Origin: Parachlamydiales bacterium
GTDB taxonomy: Bacteria; Chlamydiota; Chlamydiia; Chlamydiales; SM23-39
Reading direction: 5' to 3'
Assembly: GCA_016931275.1 (NCBI GenBank)
Contig: JAFGFA010000001.1
Span: 17,336 to 81,335, forward strand
DNA length: 64,000 nt
The position numbers and the translations under genes are program-made. Under the pieces are notes generated by a model. That model was not told where the DNA came from, did no database searches, and worked only from the letters and a program-made list of their open reading frames with translations. Below are positions 1-8,963 of the stretch, piece after piece (position 1 is the first letter of the stretch; the number at the start of each line of letters is the position of its first letter).

Positions 1-91
1 TATTGTTGAAAAGGCATCAAGATATCATGGAAGATAGGCAAAGCATGGAAGAGGTTCTTCCTAATGAGGAGGAAGTTCTCCCTAGGAATGA

Positions 92-295
92 ATGGATGCG
101 AAATTTTTTAGTTCAATTAGAAGCTTTTTTAAAAAGCACCCGATCTATGCCGCAAGAAGAAGATTGCTTGAAGAGATGTCAAGCGGTTTGGATGGTATGT
201 CATCGATGTATAGAGTTTATGTAAGAAACCAGATTGATTTCCTTTGTTGTTTTAAAAGAGCTTTTTCCTTCTCAAGAATGTTTTTAGACCATTAG
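92..295 (+). CDS. small hypothetical protein at the window edge (uncertain)
   Basis: I do not recognise this 67-aa frame. It opens with ATG just after an AGGA-like ribosome site and is rich in basic and aromatic residues, with no signal peptide and one Cys-Cys pair. A second frame that enters from the left edge and stops at 224 overlaps most of it, and could instead be the C-terminal end of a gene starting outside the window. Only one of the two is likely to be real, and the sequence here does not decide which. Confidence 0.25.
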   Translation: MDAKFFSSIRSFFKKHPIYAARRRLLEEMSSGLDGMSSMYRVYVRNQIDFLCCFKRAFSFSRMFLDH

Positions 296-314
296 CTAAA
301 ATTGTTCAGAAAAA

Positions 315-1859
315 CTATTTTTTGGCGTCTTTATGGATAAAAGGGAGTCTAAAGGAGAGCAATAAAATAATAAAAGGGACAATTTCCAGACGTCCGATCC
401 ACATGAGGATGATCAAGGTCCATTTACTGCTCACAGGAAGATTATGTTCTGTAAATCCCGTAGAAAGTCCTACATTGCCTAGGGCACTGGCGGCATCAAA
501 GAGAGCATCAAAAGCGGTGCATTCCGAGGCGCTGAAAAGAAGAAAAAACCATCCGACGGTCAAGGAAAAAATCCATAGGACAAACAAAATACCGGCAGCA
601 TAAAGGCGAGTTGTTTTTTCTGTTTTCGGAAGGGCAAGGTCGGTATGTTCTTCTTCTTCCTCGTGACCTTTTAAGAGTTTTTTTTCTTTTTCTTTCGTGA
701 TGCTTTTTAAACGGACGGAGATAGCGAGAAAGAGATTGCGGAAACGACGCATTTTGATGCCTCCGGCAGTAGAGCCGGAAGCTCCTCCGATAATCATGCC
801 TGCAATGAAGAGCAGGAGGATCATGGGACTGAACGTATTGATATTTGTCGAAGCAAATCCGCAGGTTCCAAGAGCGGATATCCAGAGAAAAAATGAGTCG
901 ATAAAGGCCCATTCATGCTTTAGAAAAAAACGAAGGAAAAGAACGGCGATGCTTCCTAGAAAAAATAAAGATAGCAGCCAGCGATGTTGCGGGGAACGCC
1001 ATAATAGGGAAATTTTTCCTCTTCGGATGATTTGAAAGTGAACAGAAAAACTAATCGTTCCTAAAATCATCACCAGGATGATAGCGATTTTGATGAGAGA
1101 ACTATATTCCTGAAGATTATGATCGGTAATGGTAAATCCGCCCGTTGCAATGCCGCAAAGGGCATGGTTGATGGCATCCCAAAGGGGCATGCCGACCAAG
1201 AATAATAACAATATGGAAAAAGACGTATAGAGTACGTAAATAGACCAAATATTTCTTGCCGTATTTTTAACACTTTTTCCGATTTTTTCAGTTCTGGCTT
1301 CTGCATAATAGAGTTTATATTCTTCCTTATTGGGCTCAATCACGGAAATAATAAAGACGATGAGACCGATTCCTCCAACCCATTGCATTAAAGAACGCCA
1401 CCATTGTAAAACATGAGGGAGTTTGGAAGGTTCTTGGATCATGGTAAGACCCGTGCTGGTGAACCCGGAAAAAGATTCAAAAAGGGCGTTGGTGAAAGAA
1501 CTCATTGCTAAAGAAGCACTGGTGTCCATCCCGTGAACAACCCTTTCGAGGCCTGTAAGATATAGAGGCATAGCACCGATCAGAGAGCAGATGAACCAGC
1601 CTAATGCTGCAGTAATCATGGCATCCCAAAGGCTGCAAATGTCGGGATGAAAGTAACGATGATAAAGACTTTGTCCGATCAGTCCACTGATGATCGCAGT
1701 CATCAAAAAAGGAAAAATTGCGAAAGTTTCATGAAAAATAATACAGATCCCAATTGAGAAAAGGGACATGAAAGCAGGGACATGGATCAATAATCCGATA
1801 TTTCCTACAATAGCTTTAAAGTGAATTTTTTGCCTGGTTATCACATGAATGCTCCGCAT
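315..1859 (-). CDS. trkH: TrkH/KtrB-family potassium uptake protein
   Basis: This is a 514-aa inner-membrane K+ translocating subunit, which moves K+ into the cell with Na+ or H+ and normally works with a cytoplasmic TrkA/KtrA RCK protein. The four pore-loop repeats of the family are visible: GFTSTG near residues 132-137, ATGGFTIT near 238-245, GTCGFAST near 335 and GNVGLSTG near 468, each placing a selectivity-filter glycine. GGIGLI and GGASGSTAGGIK, typical of TrkH, are also present. A charged Glu/Lys-rich cytoplasmic loop lies after the third repeat. No trkA-like gene is adjacent, so the regulatory partner must be elsewhere. The gene is divergent from the TpsB-like gene, with about 100 bp between the likely starts. 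Confidence 0.9.
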   Translation of the reverse strand: MRSIHVITRQKIHFKAIVGNIGLLIHVPAFMSLFSIGICIIFHETFAIFPFLMTAIISGLIGQSLYHRYFHPDICSLWDAMITAALGWFICSLIGAMPLYLTGLERVVHGMDTSASLAMSSFTNALFESFSGFTSTGLTMIQEPSKLPHVLQWWRSLMQWVGGIGLIVFIISVIEPNKEEYKLYYAEARTEKIGKSVKNTARNIWSIYVLYTSFSILLLFLVGMPLWDAINHALCGIATGGFTITDHNLQEYSSLIKIAIILVMILGTISFSVHFQIIRRGKISLLWRSPQHRWLLSLFFLGSIAVLFLRFFLKHEWAFIDSFFLWISALGTCGFASTNINTFSPMILLLFIAGMIIGGASGSTAGGIKMRRFRNLFLAISVRLKSITKEKEKKLLKGHEEEEEHTDLALPKTEKTTRLYAAGILFVLWIFSLTVGWFFLLFSASECTAFDALFDAASALGNVGLSTGFTEHNLPVSSKWTLIILMWIGRLEIVPFIILLLSFRLPFIHKDAKK

Positions 1860-1960
1860 TTTTTGTTATACAAAATGTAATGAAAAAAAAACAGACACAA
1901 TTTTGTGCAATCCTATTGTCAATAAAAGAAATAAAATCGTATTTTTATAATGTGTTAGCT

Positions 1961-3607
1961 ATGCGTAAAAAAAATATTATTTTATTAGTAATGATTTTGG
2001 GACAAGGCTTTCTGTTCGGGGGAGAAAGATCTTCTTCTATAGTAATTCCAGAGGGCCGGGCATTAGTCTTATATCCCTCCTTGGAAAGTATGCGCCGTTG
2101 TAATTTTATATCGGAACAAGGCGTTGTCTTAGAAGGTCTTGATATTCCCGGTGATCTTAATGAATTTAAAAGGAATCTGGAACCCTATTTTTTGCGCAGG
2201 CCGGTGACGAAAAAAGATATTTTGGCCATGAAACAAAAAATTCAGGCTTATTATAAGGAACACAATCGGCCGGTTGTCATGGTTTTGGTTCCGCGGCAAA
2301 AAATAACACAAGGCATTTTGCGATTAGTGGTGATCGAAAGCCGCCTGGATACGATTCATGTGGAAGGAAACAGGTGGTTCTCTTCCGAGGAAATAAAAAA
2401 TTGGATCTCGATCCGTCAAGGAGAATATATTGATCAGTCTACCTTGGTCCGGAACTTAACGATCATGAATCGCAATCCTTTTAGGGATGTCAATGCGATT
2501 TATGCTCCAGGAAGTACGCAATATTCTACCGATATCACCCTGCATGTTACGGAACGAAGACCCATTCGCGTCTATGCTGGAACAGAAAATACCGGCTTGC
2601 CCCTTATTGGAAAAAAAAGATGGCTGGCAGGATTGCAATGCGGGAAAATTTTCGGACGCGCGGATCTTTTTACCTATCAGTATATTGCAGCTTTTGACCT
2701 CGATAAATTCTATGCCCATATGGCCCATTATACAGTGCATTTGCCGTGGCAGCATGTTTTAGAACTTTATGGGGGATATTCAAAGAATCATGGCCATGTG
2801 CCATTTGTAACGACTGGTGTTCCTGTAGGAGAAAGCATTCAGGGAAGTATGCGTTATCATATTCCTTTATCTCCTTCGTTTTATTCGTTGCATGATTTTG
2901 TCTTCGGGGCCGATTACAAAAGGACTAATTCTAATGTCGAATATTCCTTGTTCTCTCCTTCCTATGGCGACAATGTCAATATTTTTCAAGTCATGATGGG
3001 AGCAAGTGCTCTCAGTCGATTTTCTTCGATCAAATCTTCTTTGGACGCAGAACTCTATTGGTCTCCCGGAAGATGGTTAAAAGATCAAAAATCGTCCGAT
3101 TTCAATACCTTGCGTTCTTTGGCCAAAAATTATTATGCCTATGGCCTTATGAAAGGATCGATGCTCTGGATGATGCCGCATGATTTTTCCATGTCCGCCT
3201 TGATAAAGGGGCAGCTTTCTTCAGGAAATTTACTTCCTTCTGAGCAATTTGGGATTGGAGGGCATGATACGGTGAGAGGATATGAGGAACGCACAGCGAA
3301 TGGTGAGCATGGAATCTTGGGATCTTTAGAATTTCGATCTCCTCCCTGTCCTCTTTTTTTTCATCAGAAAAAATTACAGGAACATTGGCAGCTTTTAGCA
3401 TTTGTGGATGCCGGATGGGCCTTTTTAGATCGAAAAGGGGCTCTTCAAATGAGTAAATCGGAACACCTGATAGGTTGCGGCCCAGGATTGCGATATGTGA
3501 TTGATCCCTATATATCTTTGCGGGCAGACTTTGGATTTAAACTGCGCAAGAAGGATTTTGAGGGAGGTTCTATGATGATCCATTTTTCCCTCGTGGGTAG
3601 TTTCTAA
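1961..3607 (+). CDS. TpsB/ShlB-type outer-membrane POTRA transporter (Omp85 superfamily)
   Basis: This encodes about 548 aa with a hydrophobic signal peptide after a basic start (MRKKN). It is followed by POTRA-like sequence: a 'VTKKDILAMKQKIQAYYKE' helix, then 'LDTIHVEGNRWFSSEEI', which marks the second POTRA. The C-terminal half is a beta-barrel with alternating aromatic residues, ending in Phe as outer-membrane proteins do; 'GGHDTVRGYEE' is the conserved L6/VRGY motif of the family. TpsB proteins export large beta-helical partner proteins across the outer membrane; shorter homologues assemble outer-membrane proteins. No large TpsA-type exoprotein is adjacent. An ATG at 1880 is in frame, but it adds 27 residues before the signal peptide, so 1961 is preferred. 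A TATAAT (1946-1951) sits just before this ATG. Confidence 0.8.
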   Translation: MRKKNIILLVMILGQGFLFGGERSSSIVIPEGRALVLYPSLESMRRCNFISEQGVVLEGLDIPGDLNEFKRNLEPYFLRRPVTKKDILAMKQKIQAYYKEHNRPVVMVLVPRQKITQGILRLVVIESRLDTIHVEGNRWFSSEEIKNWISIRQGEYIDQSTLVRNLTIMNRNPFRDVNAIYAPGSTQYSTDITLHVTERRPIRVYAGTENTGLPLIGKKRWLAGLQCGKIFGRADLFTYQYIAAFDLDKFYAHMAHYTVHLPWQHVLELYGGYSKNHGHVPFVTTGVPVGESIQGSMRYHIPLSPSFYSLHDFVFGADYKRTNSNVEYSLFSPSYGDNVNIFQVMMGASALSRFSSIKSSLDAELYWSPGRWLKDQKSSDFNTLRSLAKNYYAYGLMKGSMLWMMPHDFSMSALIKGQLSSGNLLPSEQFGIGGHDTVRGYEERTANGEHGILGSLEFRSPPCPLFFHQKKLQEHWQLLAFVDAGWAFLDRKGALQMSKSEHLIGCGPGLRYVIDPYISLRADFGFKLRKKDFEGGSMMIHFSLVGSF

Positions 3608-3614
3608 GGCTAGC

Positions 3615-4841
3615 ATGATGAAAGATTCCTTAGCCTTGCGGGAGCAAATCTTTTACGGATTAAAAAAATGGACGCAGGGTTACTTTTATGAAGATCGGGA
3701 AAAGCTTTTTAAGGATTTCGCTGATAAAGATAAAAGATTAGGTATGGAAATAACCTACGGAGTGATCCGGAATTTTTTCTCCCTGCAGTTTCTTTCCTTG
3801 CAGCTTGCTCCTAAGATCAGACTGAACGGGTTGGAAAAACTTCTTTTATATATGGCTGTATATCAGTATCTGTATCTTGAAAGCATTCCTCTTTATGCGA
3901 TTGTGAATGATACAGTGGCCCTTTTTAAAAAATTCTTTCGAAAAGAAAAGGCCTCTTTTGTCAATGCTGTTTTGCGAAAAATCAAGGATATTCCCTTTTT
4001 TCTGCCCGCTACAAATCGAATCAAGGATCTTTCTCAGAGATTTTCTTACCCTGAATATTTTGTGGGCACTCTGATCCAACAATATGGATTGCAAAAAGCC
4101 AAAGAGATGTTACAGCAGCAAAATCTTCCGGTTCCTCTTATGATGCGCCTGAGAGACTCTGCGTTGTGGAAAGATTTTCCGGTAGTCTACAGCCGCCGCT
4201 CTCGCGTCGTCTTATGCGATGTGTCCATGATTGCTAAGATCAGCTCAGACCCTCGTCTGTATATTCAAAATGTCACTCCTGTAGTGCTGATGGAAGAATT
4301 AAGGGGAATGTCTTCTATGCAAGATCCTCAAACTATTCTCGATTTATGCGCCGCTCCCGGTGGAAAATTACTATTGGCTCATGATTTTTTTCCGTTGGCA
4401 GCTCTTTTTGCCAATGATATCTCTAAAGAGAGGATGGCAGTGCTGCAACAGAATATGAACAAGTATCACCTGCATGTCGATGTGAGAATAGGCCCTGCAG
4501 AAAGCTATCCGTCGCAGCGCTCCTTTGATCGGATCATAATCGATGCCCCTTGTTCTAATAGCGGAGTGTTGTATAAAAGAGCCGAGGCACGATGGCGTAT
4601 AGCAAAAGAATCCGTCGGAAATTTAGCCCATCAACAGCTTGCAATCTTACGAAGGGCCAAAGATCTTCTTTCTGAAAGCGGAGAGATTTGGTATCTCACC
4701 TGCAGTATATTGCAACAGGAAAATGAGGGGCTTGTGGAACAAGCAAAATCTTTGGGACTGATATTCATCGGACATAAAACCATCCTTCCGGATCATAGGG
4801 GATATGAAGGAGGTTTTTGTTGCTCTTTTATGAAAAACTAG
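3615..4841 (+). CDS. rsmB: RsmB/NOL1/Sun-family rRNA cytosine-C5 methyltransferase
   Basis: This 408-aa protein probably methylates 16S rRNA at a cytosine C5 using S-adenosylmethionine. The N-terminal ~125 residues are helical and NusB-like, as in RsmB, and the C-terminal part is a Rossmann methyltransferase. The SAM loop DLCAAPGGK lies at 243-251, the catalytic-loop DAPCS at 310-314 and the nucleophile motif TCS at 362-364, so both cysteines expected of the family are present. The start is 7 bp after the TpsB-like stop, suggesting co-transcription. The 3' end overlaps the convergent DMT gene by 4 bp. The length is slightly short of E. coli RsmB (429 aa). Confidence 0.85.
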   Translation: MMKDSLALREQIFYGLKKWTQGYFYEDREKLFKDFADKDKRLGMEITYGVIRNFFSLQFLSLQLAPKIRLNGLEKLLLYMAVYQYLYLESIPLYAIVNDTVALFKKFFRKEKASFVNAVLRKIKDIPFFLPATNRIKDLSQRFSYPEYFVGTLIQQYGLQKAKEMLQQQNLPVPLMMRLRDSALWKDFPVVYSRRSRVVLCDVSMIAKISSDPRLYIQNVTPVVLMEELRGMSSMQDPQTILDLCAAPGGKLLLAHDFFPLAALFANDISKERMAVLQQNMNKYHLHVDVRIGPAESYPSQRSFDRIIIDAPCSNSGVLYKRAEARWRIAKESVGNLAHQQLAILRRAKDLLSESGEIWYLTCSILQQENEGLVEQAKSLGLIFIGHKTILPDHRGYEGGFCCSFMKN

Positions 4842-5752
4842 CGCGGAGGCTCTTTTTTTGAAGGCTCAGGATGTTCAAAAACTTTGAGGAGATTTTTAGG
4901 ATTTCCTCGTAAAATCAAGGTAAAGGTTCCTCCCAATATAATCAAAAAAGCTCCAATGAGGTTTTCCCATCCCGGGGGCTGTTGAAAGACGATCCAGCTA
5001 ATCAGTCCCGTGAAAATGACCATGAAATAGCAAAGAGGAGAGAGAAATGAGGCAGTGCCGTATTGATAGGCGGTAGTGAGCAATATTTGACCTATCGTTA
5101 TGAAGACGCCCACGCAGATGGCAAAGAAAAACTGTTGGAGGGTAGGAGTTTTCCATTGAGCAATGGCCATAGGAAAGGAAATAATCGCTCCGACAAAGAA
5201 GAAATAGAGAAGAGCTCTGGAACGGGAGGTGTTTTTCATGTTGAGTATCCGTATGGCAACAAGAGAAATAGAGGTGAAAATGCCTGATAAGAGTCCCATG
5301 AGCGCTCCTATTTTTAAAAGGGAGCTTCCAGGATGTAAAATGATCGCAATGCCCCCAAAGCCTAAAATAATGGCCCACCAAACATGTTTTTCCACTTTTT
5401 CTTTCATCCAAATTTTCCACACGAACGGAGTAAAAAACGGAGCCGTATAGGATAATAAGGTCGCATTAATGAGCCCGATTTTCTGGATGGCAAAGAAAAA
5501 ACCGAGATAACTGAGCATTCCCATGATATCTCGAATTAAATGGGTCGAAATGTCTTTCTTTTGGAAAGAGAGCGTATTTCTCTTATAGCAGTAAGGAATT
5601 AAGATGAAAAGAGCCGTGAGATTTTGAAAAAAGACAATCTCAATGGCAGGAAGAGAGGAACTCAAAATACGGACAAATGTAGCAGAAATGGCAAAGAATA
5701 AATAAGCTATTATCGTTATTATTATGCCTAATAAAATATTTGATTTTTGCAC
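4838..5752 (-). CDS. EamA/DMT-superfamily transporter
   Basis: This is a 304-aa integral membrane protein with about ten hydrophobic segments arranged as two EamA halves, the first opening with 'YLFFAISATFVRIL'. DMT exporters of this kind move small metabolites, and in Chlamydiales and Rickettsiales members act as S-adenosylmethionine importers. The substrate cannot be read from sequence. A paralogue of the same design lies at 40875-41732 and shares the layout 'IVFFRN/IVFFQN' after helix 2 and 'GFxGVIFIIKPG/GFGGIAIILHPG' before helix 6. The C-terminal tail (HPEPSKKEPPR) is charged and cytoplasmic. It is transcribed against rsmB. Confidence 0.8.
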   Translation of the reverse strand: MQKSNILLGIIITIIAYLFFAISATFVRILSSSLPAIEIVFFQNLTALFILIPYCYKRNTLSFQKKDISTHLIRDIMGMLSYLGFFFAIQKIGLINATLLSYTAPFFTPFVWKIWMKEKVEKHVWWAIILGFGGIAIILHPGSSLLKIGALMGLLSGIFTSISLVAIRILNMKNTSRSRALLYFFFVGAIISFPMAIAQWKTPTLQQFFFAICVGVFITIGQILLTTAYQYGTASFLSPLCYFMVIFTGLISWIVFQQPPGWENLIGAFLIILGGTFTLILRGNPKNLLKVFEHPEPSKKEPPR

Positions 5753-5830
5753 TTTAGAATCCGTTTTTAATAACCGCTCTCATTCTCACAAATAGGAAAA
5801 CAGCTATTTTCTGTTAAGATAATTTAAAAG

Positions 5831-5862
5831 AAAATGATTTTTTTTGAAAAAAAAATCATTTT
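5831..5862. repeat. AT-rich perfect inverted repeat between divergent genes
   Basis: A 15-bp arm (AAAATGATTTTTTTT) is followed by a two-base loop and its exact complement. It lies in the intergenic region between the leftward DMT gene and the rightward YfiH-family gene. As RNA it would be a long, weak A/U hairpin. Bidirectional promoter DNA structure, or a terminator-like element blocking read-through, are both possible. Confidence 0.5.
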
Positions 5863-5889
5863 GCACAACAATCAAATTAAAAGAACAAG

Positions 5890-6657
5890 ATGGGTTTATA
5901 TATGGAATTTGAAAAAGAAAAATTGCAATGGTTAGAATTCGATCTTTTGACTAATATTCCTAATTTATTTAGTGCTAGTTTCTTGCGTCATGGAGGCGTT
6001 AGCGAAGGAGCTTTTGCTTCCTTAAATGTTTCCGATAAGGTCGGGGATCACCACGAAAATGTCAAAGTCAATAGGGATCTTGTTCGGCAGGTCGTGGGCG
6101 TGTCTCATCTTGTCTTTGCCCAGCAAAATCATACCGATCAGATTGTGCATGTGCGTTCTTTTGAAGAAAAGATCGGCGAATGCGATGGGCTTATTACTGA
6201 TATTGCCGATATAGGACTTTGTGTGACCCATGCAGATTGTCAGGCCGCCGTTTTTTACGATCAGGAACATCATTGCATCGGTATTGCTCATGGAGGCTGG
6301 AGAGGACTTGTTTTAGGCATTTATCAAAAAATTATTGATGCTATGCATAAGACTTTTGGATCCTTGCCCCAGAATATCTTCGTCTGTATTTCTCCTTCTT
6401 TAGGGCCTGATCATGCGGAATTTGTCAATTATAAAAAAGAATTTCCACGAAATTTTTGGGACTACCAACTTAGCGATAAGCCCCATTTTTTTAATCTTAG
6501 GGAAATTGCCAAAATGCAGCTCTTACAGTCAGGGATTTTGGAAAAAAATATTGAGATTGTTCCTATCTGTACGTATAGCCATCCTCATGATTATTATTCT
6601 TATCGCCGTGATCATATTTGCGGTAGAAATGGGACGGTTATTGCTTTGAAAAAATAA
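5890..6657 (+). CDS. yfiH: YfiH/PgeF-family (multicopper 'polyphenol oxidase' fold) enzyme
   Basis: This 255-aa cytosolic protein belongs to the DUF152/YfiH family, whose members cleave purine nucleosides and, in E. coli, edit misincorporated peptidoglycan precursors (PgeF). The zinc and catalytic residues of the family are visible: QQNHTD around His81, HADCQAA with His114 and Cys117, and HGGWRG with His134. The length matches the family (about 240-260 aa). There is an in-frame ATG four codons downstream (5902); neither start has a good ribosome site. Upstream is an AT-rich divergent region, and downstream is the suf promoter, so it is probably monocistronic. Confidence 0.85.
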   Translation: MGLYMEFEKEKLQWLEFDLLTNIPNLFSASFLRHGGVSEGAFASLNVSDKVGDHHENVKVNRDLVRQVVGVSHLVFAQQNHTDQIVHVRSFEEKIGECDGLITDIADIGLCVTHADCQAAVFYDQEHHCIGIAHGGWRGLVLGIYQKIIDAMHKTFGSLPQNIFVCISPSLGPDHAEFVNYKKEFPRNFWDYQLSDKPHFFNLREIAKMQLLQSGILEKNIEIVPICTYSHPHDYYSYRRDHICGRNGTVIALKK

Positions 6658-6774
6658 TTTTTTATTAGTAAAGAATAATATTGAAATTTTGAAAGAAACT
6701 CGGGCGGTTATTTTTAATAATTAAATTATTAAAAGAGCTGTATTCAAAAGTATCTCATAAAAATTTATATAGAA

Positions 6775-6803
6775 TTGACATAGATAGTCTTCATTGATAA
6801 AAT
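6775..6803 (+). promoter_or_regulatory. sigma-70-type promoter of the suf operon
   Basis: TTGACA (6775-6780), a 17-bp spacer and TAAAAT (6798-6803) form a near-consensus promoter. The predicted start of transcription is about 6810, only ~9 nt before the first ATG of sufB (6819) or ~18 nt before the second (6828), so the leader would be very short and no Shine-Dalgarno is visible. No IscR-like or other operator palindrome was seen. Confidence 0.7.
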
Positions 6804-6818
6804 TTCTTTATATTATTT

Positions 6819-8237
6819 ATGGAACGCATGAACTTTGCTCAAAAAAAATATCCCTACGGGTTTGTAACGGATGTCGAGACAGAGGTTTTTCCTAAAGGGC
6901 TGGATGAAAATGTCATTTTAGCAATCGCCCGAAAAAAAAAGGAACCCTCTTTTATCGTCGATATGCGCATGGAGGCTTTTCGTTTATGGAAACAAATGAC
7001 TCCTCCGACATGGGGAAATGTGCAGTTTTCTCAGGTGGATTTTCAAAATATGTCTTATTATGCCCGCCCCAAAGTGGAAAAAAATATGGGAGATCCTCAT
7101 ATTGCAGACACCTTGGAGAAATTGCGCCTTCCTGTCAAGCAGCCTAAAAAAGGATCGAATATTGCTGTCGATGTTGTTTTTGACTCGGTTTCCCTGGGCA
7201 CCCTTTATGTCCATCGGCTTAAAGGCTCCGGAGTCATTTTATGCTCCATTTCCGAGGCGATTCAAAAATACCCCGATCTCATAGAAAAATATTTTGGATC
7301 AGTCGTGTCGGCAAAAGATAACTATTATGCGGCTCTTAATATGGCTGTTTTTTCCGATGGATCTTTTGTCTATGTTCCTAAAAATGTTCGATGTCCTGTC
7401 GATCTTTCTACCTATTTTCGGATGAATCAAAAAGGAATAGGACAGTTTGAGCGTACGTTGATTATTGCAGATAACGATTCTTATGTGAGTTATTTGGAAG
7501 GATGCAGTGCTCCTTCCTATTCGGAACATCAGCTTCATGCTGCTGTAGTGGAGCTGGTAGCTCTTGATCGCGCTACGATCAAATATTCTACGGTGCAACA
7601 TTGGTATCCCGGTGATCCTAAGACGAAAAAAGGGGGGATTTATAATTTTGTGACCAAAAGAGGGAGATGTGCCGGAGATCAATCAACCATTTCTTGGACG
7701 CAGGTGGAAGTCGGAGCGGCAGTGACTTGGAAATATCCTAGTTGTATTTTAGAAGGTAAACATTCTCGAGGGGAATTTTATTCTGTTGCTTTGACTAATG
7801 GAGTGATGCAGGCCGATACCGGGACCAAAATGATCCACATCGGAGAACAGACGACCTCTACGGTAATCTCGAAAAGTATCTCGGCAGAAGAGTCTAAAAA
7901 TACTTTCCGCAGTTTGATTATGATTACTCCTCAAGCCAAAGAGGTGAAGAGCTATTCCCAGTGTGACTCGCTTTTAGTAGGTGAGACATGTGCTACTTAT
8001 ACTTTTCCTACGTTGCAATCGGCGAATAAGACGGCCTCTGTAGCACATGAGGCCACAGTCTTTCGTTTGGATAAGGAACAAATATTTTATTTGCAGACAA
8101 GAGGATTTTCTGAAGAAGAGGCGATTTCTTTGATTGTCCATGGTTTTTGCCATGAGGTGATTGAAAAATTGCCGTTGGAATTTTCAGCAGAGGCTATCCA
8201 TCTTTTATCATTAAAATTAGAAAATAGTGTTAGGTAA
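6819..8237 (+). CDS. sufB: Fe-S cluster assembly scaffold SufB
   Basis: This 472-aa SufB is a core part of the SufBC2D scaffold, on which iron-sulfur clusters are built in the cytoplasm. The call rests on length, the family landmarks 'QADTGTKMIHIGEQTTSTVISKSIS' (split here only by reading) and 'YTFPTLQSANKTASVAHEATV', the C-terminal 'LQTRGFSEEEAISLIVHGF', and on its position first in a sufBCDS operon. The alternative start is the second ATG (6828); the ATG at 6819 is kept because neither has a ribosome site and transcription begins just upstream. sufC follows after 2 bp. Confidence 0.95.
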   Translation: MERMNFAQKKYPYGFVTDVETEVFPKGLDENVILAIARKKKEPSFIVDMRMEAFRLWKQMTPPTWGNVQFSQVDFQNMSYYARPKVEKNMGDPHIADTLEKLRLPVKQPKKGSNIAVDVVFDSVSLGTLYVHRLKGSGVILCSISEAIQKYPDLIEKYFGSVVSAKDNYYAALNMAVFSDGSFVYVPKNVRCPVDLSTYFRMNQKGIGQFERTLIIADNDSYVSYLEGCSAPSYSEHQLHAAVVELVALDRATIKYSTVQHWYPGDPKTKKGGIYNFVTKRGRCAGDQSTISWTQVEVGAAVTWKYPSCILEGKHSRGEFYSVALTNGVMQADTGTKMIHIGEQTTSTVISKSISAEESKNTFRSLIMITPQAKEVKSYSQCDSLLVGETCATYTFPTLQSANKTASVAHEATVFRLDKEQIFYLQTRGFSEEEAISLIVHGFCHEVIEKLPLEFSAEAIHLLSLKLENSVR

Positions 8238-8239
8238 AT

Positions 8240-8959
8240 ATGCTTGATATAGAAAATGTCCATATATCTGTAGAAGACAAGAAGATCGTCGAAGGATTGA
8301 ATCTTCGAGTAGGTGCCGGAGAAGTCCATATGATTATGGGTCCCAATGGTATTGGTAAATCCACTCTTGTCCATATGCTCGCGGGACATCCTTTCTATAA
8401 GGTTCTTCAAGGAACGATTACTTTTCAAGGAAAGGATCTTTTAGCAATGACTCCCCAGAAAAGAGCTCATGAGGGACTTTTTATCGGATTTCAGCATCCA
8501 GTAGAAATTTCTGGGATGAATACGTTTGATTTTTTATATAAGGTCGTCCTGATGCATAAGCCTGTGACCCGAAAAGAATTTGAAAACATGCTATATGGCG
8601 CAGCAGAATTGGTTGGAATGAATTCAGACTGTTTGAAAAGGGATTTTAACCTTCAGTTCTCAGGTGGAGAAAAAAAACGAAATGAACTATTACAACTTCT
8701 CCTTGTTCAGCCGAAACTCGCTGTCCTCGATGAGATCGATTCGGGTCTCGATGTCGATGCGATTCGTGCTCTTCCGAAAATAATACAAAAAGATTCTCAG
8801 AGAGCATATATATTGATTACCCATAATCGGCTTCTTTTCGAAAAAGTCCTGCCTGATTTTGTGCATATTATGGATCAAGGGCATATTGTTCGGACAGGGG
8901 ATATAGAGCTAGCGGAAGAAGTTTTTGAGAAAGGGTTTCAACCGATAAATCCAGAGTAA
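8240..8959 (+). CDS. sufC: Fe-S assembly ATPase SufC
   Basis: This 239-aa ABC-type ATPase powers remodelling of the SufBC2D complex. Walker A is GPNGIGKST (34-42), the ABC signature is FSGGEKKR (about 140-147), and Walker B with its glutamate is LAVLDEIDSGLD (159-170). No membrane segment is present, as expected for a soluble Suf ATPase. The gene sits 2 bp after sufB and 4 bp before sufD, so the three subunits are made together. Confidence 0.95.
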   Translation: MLDIENVHISVEDKKIVEGLNLRVGAGEVHMIMGPNGIGKSTLVHMLAGHPFYKVLQGTITFQGKDLLAMTPQKRAHEGLFIGFQHPVEISGMNTFDFLYKVVLMHKPVTRKEFENMLYGAAELVGMNSDCLKRDFNLQFSGGEKKRNELLQLLLVQPKLAVLDEIDSGLDVDAIRALPKIIQKDSQRAYILITHNRLLFEKVLPDFVHIMDQGHIVRTGDIELAEEVFEKGFQPINPE

Positions 8960-8963
8960 TAAG

